DNA of 51,396 nt from Clostridiales bacterium (GCA_012520295.1 JAAYOP010000050.1:1-51396); one strand, 5' to 3'. Positions 34,108-44,200 are shown, counted from the stretch's first letter. Notes: generated by a model from the letters alone, not told the origin. A program made the numbers and translations.

Positions 34108-36915
34108 TTGAAGAATAGAGTAATACTGAAAAAGGTATTGGGGCTTCTGATGATGCTCACTATTCTCGCGGCCACCTTTCCCTTTACGGCGCTGGCCAAG
34201 GAAACAAAGACTTATTATTTCCTCAACCCGCTGGGGACGATAGAACCACATTATGAGACGCCCCTGGCCGACCGCAGCAGGGTTACGGATATTTTGTATG
34301 GCGAGGGTAATCGCACGCTGCGCCTCGGGGTCGCCTGGTATATCAAGCCCCTGGACGGCGAACCTGCTATAGCCCTGGCACAGATGCTGAAAGAAAAGTG
34401 GGAATCGGAGAGCGCGGATCCCAACCATCCAATACCCCCCGGTCTGACCGTGCAGCTTATTATGGGCAGCGGCTTTGGTTCCATCCCTGCTTCAACCAAC
34501 CAAATACCAATCGTGGGTCACCCGTGGAACAGCAAAACAGACCTGGTATATGACACCTGGGCAGCCCGCACGGATGCGATAATATGCGGGGTCGGGGATT
34601 GAAACTGCTGCTCGTGGTGGAGTTCCACCCATATTAAAGCAGCAGAGCAACGCGGACTTCCTATAGCCTATATCACAACCTCCCTGTTTTGTTGGCACCA
34701 AAACAACGGTCTTATTGCCAACGGCATGACCGTTGCCAGAAGAGTAATTATGGACCATTCCCTGATGGCAATGGCTGAGCAGTACACCGGTAATATGATG
34801 AACCCGGCATCAAGCACAAGGGCAATACAATTCCTGAAGGACCATGTCCTGAACACAACGGACTACACGGACAGGGAGCTGATGGAATTCTGGGGAGTGG
34901 CGGACAAAACCACTCTCGAGATGACCGAATACGCGCTGACCGCGCCCCTGACCGAAACGGAACGCAATCCCGCTCCACTGACCTATTATGACACCATGAT
35001 GGGTGTGGGCAACGACGTGATAGAGATTGAGGCCCGCAGCTACGCTGAGGCCCAGCAGATATTCAACCAGATAGCGATGCTGAGTGATCCTCCGGCTGGT
35101 TCCATTGGAGCCGAGGCCCTTAACAGAAAAGGGACCAACAGCGGCATCGGCTTCTACGGCAACTTCGGCGACGGGCTGCCTCTGATAGCTCCTACCAGAG
35201 AGCTTGTCAACGAAATGCTGTCCGGCTCTGCACGCAGCGGCACCCTGATCGGAGATAAAAAAACCGGATACTATTCCAGTGAAAATGATGTTCTTGGCTG
35301 GTTGAAGTACCAGGGCGGTGCCATAACCCCCCTTAAGGTCGCAACAAATGCGGTAATGGCAGGCGCCAAGCCGGAGCATTTCCCTGTAATACTCGCCGCA
35401 ATGGAGCTTCTGGCAAGCGCCTGGGACTTCGATAAGATGTTTTACCACGGAATAGCAACGGGAAGCGACAGCACACTGCATATCATGCTCAACGGCCCCC
35501 TGGCCGAAGAGCTGGGAGTTTCCGGTGCGGAAGGCAGTTTTGGCGGCGCGGGAAATGAAGTAAACAATGTCATTGGCCGCGCTATAAGGATGTGCATCCG
35601 GAATATCGGCCACAATACGCGTGAAATGGACGATCACCAGTATAAAGGACGTGAACACGACTTTACGCTGGTAGTATTCCGCGAGCAGGAAGAGTATCTG
35701 CCGGGGTGGGATCCGGATAAATGGGACGGGGTCTCAAGACCGACAGACAAATGGGTTCCCTATCACGTCTATATGGGCTTCCGTCCGGAAGAGAGCACAA
35801 TAACCATCTGGGCTGGCAACTCGACAGGCGGTACCACCTACGGCGGGGAACCGCAATACTGGGTGAACCCGGAGCTTCAGGAGCCGGGCTACGGAACGGG
35901 AAATACAAACTACTTCTTCCCGGTCTACAACTTTGGAGGGCAAACCTTCAATACCCTTAGTTCAGGCGCAATAAACGTCATAACCTTTTCACCCGGTATG
36001 GCCCGGGAGATGTATGAGACCCATGGCATACGGTCCAAGACCGAACTGATTAATACTGCGCAGGTACCAACTTCCCAATTCCCGGGAATTCCGGCAGCCG
36101 ACACAAGGCCCAACTCCATAATTCCGGTGGTAGCCGGCGGCAACCTGAGTTCAGTGCGGCTATTTGGGAACTATCCCACATATGGCCGTCAGAATCACCA
36201 GATTCAACTCATCAGCGGAGCCACGCTGACAAAGCACGGCAAAGCGGCTTCGGTGACAACGACCAACAACCATGTGGGGCTGCTGGGAAGGCCTTTTATA
36301 GCCACGGAAGAGTATCTGAATCCGCCAACGACTCCGGCGCCCAACGGCGGCGAATCCTATATGCCGTCCGCGCCACAGAATGTAACGGTCGAATACTCTC
36401 CCGCCAGCAACGGTGATCCGAACAGGCGGGATGCTACGGTAACATGGGATCCGCCCCTTGACGACGGAAATTCGCCGATTGTAGCCTACCAGCTCGCCTT
36501 TGCCCACGGCGGACGCTACCAGTTCTTCCTCACCACGCCCGCCCCCAGCGGAGTGGTGGATCTGGCGGCAACACCGACGGAGGTGCGCTACCCCTACAGC
36601 GGCTATAACACTTCGGGCGCAACGCAAATAAGCGGCGCGAACCGGATATATACCCTGCAGTCCGGAAACGACGCCTTTGATAAAAGAACGTTCACATTCC
36701 AGAACATCCCGGTGGGCTTTGAAACTCTTTTCAGAGTTCGCGCCGTTAGCCCAGTACGCAACTCCATAGATCTTGACGGCCCCGAAACCATCGGCGATAA
36801 CGGAGCTTTTGTGGAACACGACATTTTCACCGAATACCTGAGTATCCGCACCAGCGGACGCGGCGCCTGGGGACTGCATAACAACGGACGCACCCAATTA
36901 GTCCCAGGGGATTGA
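34108..36915 (+). CDS. Exported selenoprotein with UGSC-like Sec motif (UGA at 34600-34602 read as Sec)
   Basis: Read through one in-frame TGA, this is a 935-residue protein with Sec165. A cleavable signal peptide (cut after Ala30) implies export. The motif GVGDU-NCC-SWW aligns with GVADCSLSAWW of the upstream paralogue, Sec opposite Cys126; Cys167 and Cys168 make U-x-C and U-x-x-C pairs. Homology continues on both sides: LNPLGTIEP before, and THIKAAEQRGLP after (paralogue YHTKMVEALGTP). A DGLP domain (about 355-), a fibronectin-III segment (about 750-840) and a C-terminal SGRGAW follow. A SECIS-like hairpin directly follows the UGA. TTG start with AAGGAGG upstream. A naive call would split it into 34108-34602 and an ORF at 34726-36915. 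The function is unknown; a thiol or selenol redox role outside the cell is inference. Confidence 0.88.
34600..34602 (+). other. Recoded UGA codon (selenocysteine)
   Basis: The TGA is in frame with 164 codons before it and 770 sense codons plus the stop after it. It aligns with the Cys126 codon of the tandem paralogue and lies within a conserved D-[U/C]-x3-x-WW motif. Confidence 0.9.
34605..34645 (+). promoter_or_regulatory. Bacterial SECIS-like hairpin
   Basis: Lower stem CTGCTGCT (34605-34612) pairs with AGCAGCAG (34638-34645); upper stem GGTGG (34616-34620) pairs with CCACC (34625-34629); apical loop AGTT (34621-34624) has G in second position followed by U. The G lies 19 bases after the UGA, within the 16-37 range I recall for bacterial SECIS models. 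It is the expected SelB binding site. Confidence 0.85.
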
Positions 36916-36978
36916 GTCCCAACTGGTAACCCAGTAACAACCGGTATATTCAGGCCCATACTCAGACCGTGCCAAAGC

Positions 36979-37020
36979 AATCAGCCTTCCCGCTTTCTGT
37001 TAAGCGGGAAGGCTGATTTG
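36979..37020. terminator. Terminator after the selenoprotein gene
   Basis: 17-bp perfect inverted repeat (36979-36995 with 37002-37018), loop TCTGTT, followed by TTTGTTAT-like sequence. It closes the selB-paralogue transcription unit and separates it from the convergent cPGS-like gene. Confidence 0.85.
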
Positions 37021-37263
37021 TTATCCTCTTTTGTATCTTAGGCAAAAGCATGACGCCCCTCCCTGTCATCAGGAGAAGCCCGCGGAAAAGAATCTTTCAT
37101 TTCGCCCGGGACGACATAAAGGGGATATGGTTTTCCTTTGGCAGTGCATCGCTTTTTATCCAGGCCTTGGTGATGTTCACCGAGCATTTGCGATGATCCC
37201 CTCAGTCCTTAAACCATGCTGGTCTGAAACTGTGGGTACAAAATAAGTCCCCATTTGCCGACT

Positions 37264-38610
37264 TTATTCTTTTACCAGTCCATGTTCTTGTATGAATTTC
37301 TTTATTATCTCATTAAGGTCGGGACTTGAGATTTCATTCAGTTCATAATGCACACGGGTGCAGGGCTTGTTGATGCTGATAATCCTGGTCAAATCGATAG
37401 GGGTACCAATGATTACACAGTCGCAATCCGTGCCGTTAATTGTCGCTTCCAGGTCCTTTAACTGCTGCTCACCGTAACCCATAGCCGGGAGCAAAGTGCC
37501 GATATCAGGATAAATTCTGAAAGTATCTCTGAGCTTACCAACGGCGTAGGGTCGAGGGTCAATGATGGTCCTGGCTCCAAATCTCTCCGCCGCAATTGTT
37601 CCTGCGCCAAGTTTCATCTCTCCGTGTGTCAAAGTTGGGCCATCTTCAACAACTAAAACTCTCTTTCCCCTGATTATATCCGGGTTGTCTACTGTTATCC
37701 TGGATTCTGCTTTTATAATTATCGCATTGGGATTTATCTTGCCTATGTTCTCTTCCACAACGGCAACATCCTTTGGATCTGCACTGTCAACCTTGTTTAT
37801 AACCGCCACATCAGCCATTCTCAGGCTGACCTCGCCGGGATAATAGCTGAGTTCATGGCCGGGACGATGGGGATCTACTATTGTAACGGACAGATCTGCT
37901 TCATAGAAGGGAAAGTCATTGTTTCCTCCGTCCCACAAAATTACATCACAGCCGTCCGGATCATTTTCCGCGTCACGCAAAATAGCTTCATAATCCACAC
38001 CGGCATATATGATATTGCCGCGCTCCACATGGGGCTCGTATTCTTCCATTTCCTCAACTGTGCAATTGTGCTTTTTCAAATCCTCCACTGTGGCAAAGCG
38101 CTGAACTCTCTGGGCCACCAGATCGCCATAAGGCATCGGATGCCTGACGGCAATAACCTTAAGATTATTATCCATCAGTATTTCAATGATTTTTCGCGAA
38201 GTCTGGCTCTTTCCGGAGCCTGTCCTGACCGCACAAACCGAAATTACAGGCTTTGTGCTTTTTATTGAGGTACTTTTAGGGCCAAGGAGAGTGAAATTTG
38301 CACCGGCGGCATTGACAATAGCTGAAATTGCCATCACAGTCTCGTACTTTACATCGCTATAGGCAAAAACACATTCATCTGCCTCCAGCTCCTTTATCAG
38401 TTGCGGCAACTTATCCTGGGGATAGATGGGAATTCCCTGGGGATATAATGCCCCGGCCAATTCAGCAGGATATCTCCTGTTGTCTATATCTGGTATCTGC
38501 GCAGCTGTAAAGGCTACTACATTGCAGAACTCATTGTTGCGATAATATGTGTTGAAATTATGAAAGTCACGTCCTGCAGCCCCGATGATGATTACATTTT
38601 TCTTTTTCAT
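37264..38610 (-). CDS. Cyclic 2,3-diphosphoglycerate synthetase-like P-loop protein
   Basis: 448-residue cytoplasmic protein. The N-terminus (VIIIGAAGRDFHNFN) and the P-loop AVRTGSGKSQ (about residues 147-156), with later DVILWDGGNNDFPF and AVINKVDSAD, match the family annotated as cyclic 2,3-diphosphoglycerate synthetase. In archaea this enzyme makes cyclic 2,3-DPG; in Clostridia the family is common but its role is unclear, and a GTPase or other ligase role is possible. The ATG has GAGGAG eight bases before. It lies convergent with the selenoprotein unit and at least 240 bases from rsmE, so it is probably its own unit. Confidence 0.8.
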   Translation of the reverse strand: MKKKNVIIIGAAGRDFHNFNTYYRNNEFCNVVAFTAAQIPDIDNRRYPAELAGALYPQGIPIYPQDKLPQLIKELEADECVFAYSDVKYETVMAISAIVNAAGANFTLLGPKSTSIKSTKPVISVCAVRTGSGKSQTSRKIIEILMDNNLKVIAVRHPMPYGDLVAQRVQRFATVEDLKKHNCTVEEMEEYEPHVERGNIIYAGVDYEAILRDAENDPDGCDVILWDGGNNDFPFYEADLSVTIVDPHRPGHELSYYPGEVSLRMADVAVINKVDSADPKDVAVVEENIGKINPNAIIIKAESRITVDNPDIIRGKRVLVVEDGPTLTHGEMKLGAGTIAAERFGARTIIDPRPYAVGKLRDTFRIYPDIGTLLPAMGYGEQQLKDLEATINGTDCDCVIIGTPIDLTRIISINKPCTRVHYELNEISSPDLNEIIKKFIQEHGLVKE

Positions 38611-38859
38611 ATGAGTTCTCCTCGTCCAAAGATTTCAGTTTTTATATTTTACTCCCATATAAGTCATATGTAAAGGGTTTTATTCGAAATCCTCATAGAT
38701 CACTTATTCCTTTCAGAATAAATCCGTGCGCTGTAAAACCAATATTTTTTGTCAAGCATACAATGCCTGCTTTCCGTTCCCCATAAGCCGTCTTTATACT
38801 AAATCAAAACCCCTTTTACGCAAGTTTAGCCCTTAAGTCCCGGAGGCCTGTTCTTTTAT
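38611..38859. other. Intergenic region between the cPGS-like gene and rsmE
   Basis: AT-rich gap with no gene. On the minus strand TTGACA (near 38755) could be a -35 box for the cPGS-like gene, but no good -10 stands 17 bases downstream. Confidence 0.3.
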
Positions 38860-39597
38860 TCAGAAATTATTCGTGCACAGCATCACAGCCGACAAGGCGG
38901 CCAGGGGCGCAGTTTCGCAGCGCAGTATCCTTTTGCCGATGGATACACTGAGCATACCGGCATCCTTCGCCTTTTGCGCCTCATGGGGTTCAAAACCGCC
39001 CTCGGAGCCGGTCATAATTGAAACTGTTTTAACACTCTCTCCCCTTTCAAAAAGGGGCTTTTTTATTGACGTGGAGGTTTCTCCCTCGTATAAAAACAGC
39101 GGAAGCTCCGCCCCAGCCGCTTTTTCCACGGCTAAATCAAATTTATTCAATACATCCACCCGGGGGATTATTCCGCGTCCGCTCTGCTTTGCCGCTTCCT
39201 CGGCAATAATCTGCCACCGGTCACGCTTTTTTACAGCCGCCGCCCCGTTCAGACGGGAAACACAGCGCCGGGAGGGGAAAAACACAATGGCATTTGCCCC
39301 CAGCTCAACGCTTTTTTGGACTATTGTTTCCGCCTTGTCCCCCTTGGGGAAGGCTGCGTAAACCGTGCATATGACGGAGGGCTCCCTTTCGGACGCTCTT
39401 TTTTCCACTATATTGAGTCTTACCTCCCGTCCTATAAGCTCTCCTGCTATGCATATATAGTCCGTACCCTCGCCGTCAGAGACCTCGACAGTCTCCCCCT
39501 GCCTGATTCTGAGAACGCGAAAATGCTCCGTATTCCGGCCTGATAGTACTATAAAACCATCGTGGATGCTGTCCCTGGTAACAAAAAACCTGTGCAT
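38860..39597 (-). CDS. rsmE: 16S rRNA m3U1498 methyltransferase RsmE
   Basis: 245-residue SPOUT-class methyltransferase that methylates N3 of U1498 in 16S rRNA. An N-terminal PUA-like domain (MHRFFV, HFRVLRIRQGE) precedes the SPOUT domain with TVYAAFPKGDKAETIVQKS, IMTGSEGGFEPHE and the SAM-knot SIGKRILRCETAPL. Length is typical. It is divergent from the 213-residue gene of unknown function. Confidence 0.95.
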   Translation of the reverse strand: MHRFFVTRDSIHDGFIVLSGRNTEHFRVLRIRQGETVEVSDGEGTDYICIAGELIGREVRLNIVEKRASEREPSVICTVYAAFPKGDKAETIVQKSVELGANAIVFFPSRRCVSRLNGAAAVKKRDRWQIIAEEAAKQSGRGIIPRVDVLNKFDLAVEKAAGAELPLFLYEGETSTSIKKPLFERGESVKTVSIMTGSEGGFEPHEAQKAKDAGMLSVSIGKRILRCETAPLAALSAVMLCTNNF

Positions 39598-39683
39598 AGA
39601 TCAACCGTCTCCGTTTGTATTAATGGTCCAATCACCCTGTCGGGCCTGTGGCATAAACTGTAAAGTGAGGAGGTGTTATTCTC

Positions 39684-40325
39684 TTGGATTACATAGACAA
39701 TTCCGATGAAAGGAGGCAGTTTGAGGCCGTCTGGAAGAGAGTGACGGAGCGCTCAAACGCGACTATTTCCGACTATTTGAATTTAGTCCCCCTTGATAAT
39801 TCCCAGCAGGGGCATCCGGTGCCTGCCGGGCACAGCCCGCCGGCCGACCAGTTGATGCCGGCAGCCAACCCTCCGGCAGAAAAGTACAATTCCCTTTACG
39901 AAAACCCCTGTCCTCCCACCCCCATCGAAGAGGATTGCCAGCTGCTCTCAAGGCTTATTTCCGAAGAGTGCTTCATTATATGCCTATATCGCCTGCTTTT
40001 TCAAAGATTAAAAGGCGGTAACTGTGCCGGGACACTTTACCGCCTTTACCGCGAGGGCAGTGAGAGTCTCAAAAGGCTTAAAGCCGCTTATTTTCTTCAG
40101 ACCGGCCAGGTGTTCAGAGCAGCAACCTGTAAGCCTGATGGCGGCAGCCTTGCAAAAGTCCTGCACAACCTGTATTGGCAGGAGGCAAACACCGCAGAGG
40201 ATTTTTATAATGCTTCAAGTTCAGTCCGGTCGGATAAGCTGTCGGCCCTGCTTATCAAAATATCGGCAGCAAAGAAAAGCCGTGCCAACGAGCTGGAGGC
40301 GCTGATAGGAGCTCTTATCAGCTGA
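39684..40325 (+). CDS. Protein of unknown function, helical C-terminal half
   Basis: 213 residues starting at a TTG with GAGGAGG ten bases upstream. The first 90 residues are polar and proline-rich and look disordered. The rest, from EEDCQLLSRLISEECFIICLYRLL, is alpha-helical with scattered glutamates and may be ferritin-like, as in rubrerythrin-related sporulation or redox proteins. No metal-binding set such as ExxH pairs is clear, so I leave it unassigned. It faces cdd convergently, six bases apart, and diverges from rsmE. Confidence 0.65.
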   Translation: MDYIDNSDERRQFEAVWKRVTERSNATISDYLNLVPLDNSQQGHPVPAGHSPPADQLMPAANPPAEKYNSLYENPCPPTPIEEDCQLLSRLISEECFIICLYRLLFQRLKGGNCAGTLYRLYREGSESLKRLKAAYFLQTGQVFRAATCKPDGGSLAKVLHNLYWQEANTAEDFYNASSSVRSDKLSALLIKISAAKKSRANELEALIGALIS

Positions 40326-40331
40326 TGTAAA

Positions 40332-40712
40332 CTACTTGGTATACACTCGGGGCAAAAGCTCAGATAAGCGATAGCTGACATATCTTCCGTCATACCTGGA
40401 GCTGAGAATCTCGGTGTCTCTGGAAAACTCGCTCAAAAACTGGCGGCAGCTTCCGCAGGGCATATAGTATTCATCGGTTTCAGCCCAGACCGCCAACTTC
40501 CTGAAATTACGGTTCCCATCGCAGACTGCCTTGGCAATTGCAACCTTCTCGGCGCAAATAGAATCGCAGAAGGCCGCGTTTTCCACATTGCTTCCCGTAT
40601 AGACCGTTCCATCTTCGCATTCCACCGCAGCGCCGACCCTGAGGCCTGAATAAGGCGCGTACGCCCGCTCGGATGCCGCGGAGGCCGCATTGATCAGTTC
40701 TCTGTCAGTCAT
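40332..40712 (-). CDS. cdd: Cytidine deaminase
   Basis: 126-residue zinc enzyme that deaminates cytidine and deoxycytidine. The zinc-ligand motifs are FCDSICAEKVA (with the catalytic Glu nearby) and PCGSCRQ, and NVENAAF binds the ribose. Tetrameric short form by length. GAGGGGGAGAGG precedes the ATG. It is the last gene of the minus-strand run from secA. Confidence 0.95.
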   Translation of the reverse strand: MTDRELINAASAASERAYAPYSGLRVGAAVECEDGTVYTGSNVENAAFCDSICAEKVAIAKAVCDGNRNFRKLAVWAETDEYYMPCGSCRQFLSEFSRDTEILSSRYDGRYVSYRLSELLPRVYTK

Positions 40713-40798
40713 ATCCTCTCCCCCTCTTTTACTTCGTTTTCGTTTAAATCACCCTGCCTGTCGTAAGATACATGGCGTCTTCCGGTTGTCTGAAGCCC

Positions 40799-41218
40799 CT
40801 ATTGCCTGCTTTTTTTTCCGGCGAACACAAACAGCTTGTACCCCACATAGTTAAGTGCCATTGTAACTACTATCACAAGGGCTTTTGCAACATATTCGTA
40901 TATGCCCATCCGGTGGAGCCATTTGATGAGGATCATGCCGGTTACGCCGGATATTCCGTTTATCACAAGAAATCGTATTATCTGCTCAATAACCGGCCTT
41001 GTCCCCTGGTTTTTAAATGTGAGGTTTCGGTTGAGAATAAAGCTGTTTATTATTCCCGCGCAGTACCCTATGGCTTGGCATATGTCTATTGCAAGGCCCG
41101 AGAGCTCATAAAAAGCGGTAAACACCAGGAAGTCCACAAAAGTGTTCACTCCGCCTATTACGGCAAAGGTTATAAAACGCCTGTGCTTTTTTATCGTTTC
41201 AATCAAACGCTTTTTCAT
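40799..41218 (-). CDS. GtrA-family membrane protein
   Basis: 139-residue protein with four membrane helices and the GtrA signature near the N-terminus (RFITFAVIGGVNTFVDF). GtrA proteins help flip or glycosylate polyprenyl-linked sugars in cell-envelope polysaccharide synthesis. No partner glycosyltransferase is nearby, so the role here is unclear. It starts 37 bases after purL. Confidence 0.85.
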   Translation of the reverse strand: MKKRLIETIKKHRRFITFAVIGGVNTFVDFLVFTAFYELSGLAIDICQAIGYCAGIINSFILNRNLTFKNQGTRPVIEQIIRFLVINGISGVTGMILIKWLHRMGIYEYVAKALVIVVTMALNYVGYKLFVFAGKKSRQ

Positions 41219-41255
41219 TGAGCCGACCGGCAGCTTCCGGTCACTCCCTTCACTT

Positions 41256-44200
41256 TCATAGTTTGAAATATTCTACACCGCTCTCAAAAATCGGCTGGCA
41301 GGTATTGCCGTCTATATTTTTCGCCACATATTTTCCACTCCGCTCGGGATGTCCCATTTTCCCAAAAACCCTTCCGTCCGGGCTGAGTATGCCCTCAACG
41401 GCATATAGGGAGCCGTTGGGATTTATTTCGATATCCATGGACGGGCGTCCCTGGCGGTCCGTATATTGGGTGGCAACCTGTCCCTTTTCAATCAGTCTTT
41501 CGATAACGTCCCCAGGGGCTGTAAACCTTCCTTCCCCATGGGAAATGGCAACGGTGTGTAAATCTCCGGGCTTGCATTTCAAAAGCCAGGGCGAGTTTGC
41601 GGATACAACCGAGGTCGTCACATATCTGGACTGGTGGCGGCCGATAGCGTTAAAAGTCAAGGTGGGGCAGTTCTCGTCCATATCCCTGATTTCGCCAAAG
41701 GGCACAAGTCCCAGCTTGATTAGAGCCTGAAACCCGTTGCTGATGCCCAATATAATTCCGTCCCTTTTATAAAGCAGCTCATGGACCCGGTCAATCAGCC
41801 TGGGATTTCTGAATAAAGCCACTATGAACTTGCCCGAGCCCTCCGGTTCGCCACCGCTGGAAACCCCGCCGGGCAGGACAATCATCTGATTTCTCTCTAT
41901 GGCCGAGGCCAGAGCGTCAATGGAAGCCTCAAGTGCCTGGGGCGTGATGTTTCTTATTATTACGATTTCCTCTTTTCCGCCGGCGCGCCTTATGGCCGCC
42001 GCGGTATCATATTCGCCGTTTGTACCGGGAAAAACGGGTATCACCGCCCCCGGCAGCGCTTTTAAAACCCCGGGCGCAGTAATTTTTTTATTCTGGAAAG
42101 CCAACTTGGGCACCGGACTGGTGTCCCGTTGTTTTCTGGGGAAAATATCCTCCAGTGTATCTTCCCATACCTGAGCCAGCTCATCAATATCAAGCTGCTG
42201 CCCGCAAAGGCTCAGACACTTCTCCTTTGTAGTATAGCCTAAAAAGTATGCCCGGTCTACATGGCAGGTACATTCGCATATGATTGACCCGGCCGGTGCG
42301 TCAAGAAGCCTCGAGTCATCTTCAGAGCGAAAGCCGATACAATTGCCGACAGCCATCTTGAAAATACCGCCTATCACACCGCCTTCGCTCACCGCCCATG
42401 CAGAGCGGACAATGCCTTCGTCCACCAGTTCCTTTATCCTTGCCCAGTTTTCCCTTATACTCTCATAGCTGCCGTCACCGGAAAACAAATACACGCGGGA
42501 ACCGGGTTCTTTAAATTCCGGTGAAATGACCTTTGCCGCCTCCGCCGGGGCTATGGCAAAGGAAATCAGCGTGGGCGGTACATCCATATCGAGAAAAGAG
42601 CCTGACATGGAATCCTTGCCGCCTATGGCGGCGATTTCAAGCCCAAGCTGGGCATCCAGCGCTCCCAGAAGGGCTGAGAGGGGCTTTCCCCATCTGGCAG
42701 GGTCCTTTCTCAGGTTCTCAAAATATTCCTGAAAGGATAAAAACGCTTTTGTATAGTCACAGCCGGCTGCAACAAGCTTTGCTATGGAGGTTATTACCGC
42801 GTTTTTAGCCGCCCCGAACTGATCCTTCTCTGAATGATAAGGGTCAAAGGCGAAGGACATTACCGTGCAGGTTTCTGCGTCACCGTCCTCTGCCGGCAGG
42901 AGTGCCGCCATGACCTGGGCCGGAGTCCGCTGGGTCTTTCCACCGTAGGGCATCAAGACACTTCCCGCTCCGACTGAGCCATCAAATCTCTCGCCCAATC
43001 CCCGCTGGGAGCAGAAACTCAAGTCCCCAAGGATACCGCGCAAATACTCCGCCGCGTTTTTATTGCCGCTGCTGGCGGGAGAGTATTGCTCCAATGGGGT
43101 CAGGACCTTTACCTTCGCCCTTTTGACCGCTCCGTTTGAATTTAAAAACTCTCTTGAAAGGCTGACAATGTGACTTCCCCTATGTGTCATAACCATTCGC
43201 TTTTCTTCGGTTACACATGCCACAATCGTAGCCTCCAGGTTTTCCTCACATGCCATTTCAATGAATTTATCGGCGTTTTCTGCCGCGACTACAACGGCCA
43301 TTCTCTCCTGGGATTCCGAAATTGCCAGCTCAGTGCCGCTGAGTCCCTCATATTTTGTCTTTATATTGTCCAGCGTAATAAAAACACCGTCAGCCAGCTC
43401 GCCTATTGCTACCGAAACACCGCCCGCTCCGAAATCGTTGCACTTTTTTATGAGCCTTGCCGCTTCGGGGCGCCGGAAAAGGCGCTGTATTTTCCGCTCC
43501 TCTGGCGCGTCGCCCTTCTGGACCTCCGCCGCGCACTCGGTGAAGGAATCCATATTTTGCGATTTTGAAGAACCGGTTGCCCCTCCGCAGCCGTCCCTCC
43601 CTGTCTTGCCGCCCAGCAGGATTATCACATCCCCCGGCTCGGGGGTTTTTCTTATTACATTGCTCGCAGGAGCGGCCCCCACTACGGCGCCCACCTCCAT
43701 GCGCTTTGCCACATATCCCGGATGGTATATTTCCTGAACAAGTCCCGTGGCAACACCAACCTGGTTTCCATAGGAGCTATAGCCCGCAGCAGCTGTTGTG
43801 GTCAGCTTTCTTTGGGGCAGCTTTCCCGGAATGGTATCCTCCAGGGGAGTTCTGGGATCGCCACTTCCCGTGACCCGCATTGCCTGGTAAACATACGCTC
43901 TTCCAGACAAGGGGTCGCGAATGGCGCCCCCTATGCAGGTCGCCGCACCGCCGAAGGGCTCCATCTCAGTGGGATGGTTGTGTGTTTCATTTTTAAACAT
44001 CACAAGCCACTCCTCCGCCTTACCGCCGATTTCAGCAGTCACACGGATTGAGCAGGCATTTATCTCCTCCGATTGATCCAGCTTGTCCAGCAAGCCTCTT
44101 TTCTTCAATACCCTGGCGCCGATTGTGGCCACATCCATCAGAGTAACGGGACGATGACGAGCTTCTTCACCGTAGACCTCATCTCTGACCTTCATGTAGG

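Noticed and set aside
34600-34602. Nonsense mutation or pseudogene at the in-frame TGA
   Set aside because: The codon aligns with Cys in the paralogue, a SECIS-like hairpin follows, the sel genes are adjacent and no other stop or frameshift exists in the following 770 codons.
37021-37263. Remnant of a transposase after the selenoprotein gene
   Set aside because: The short ORF (37031-37246) has no recognisable motif and no usable start site, so I report nothing there.
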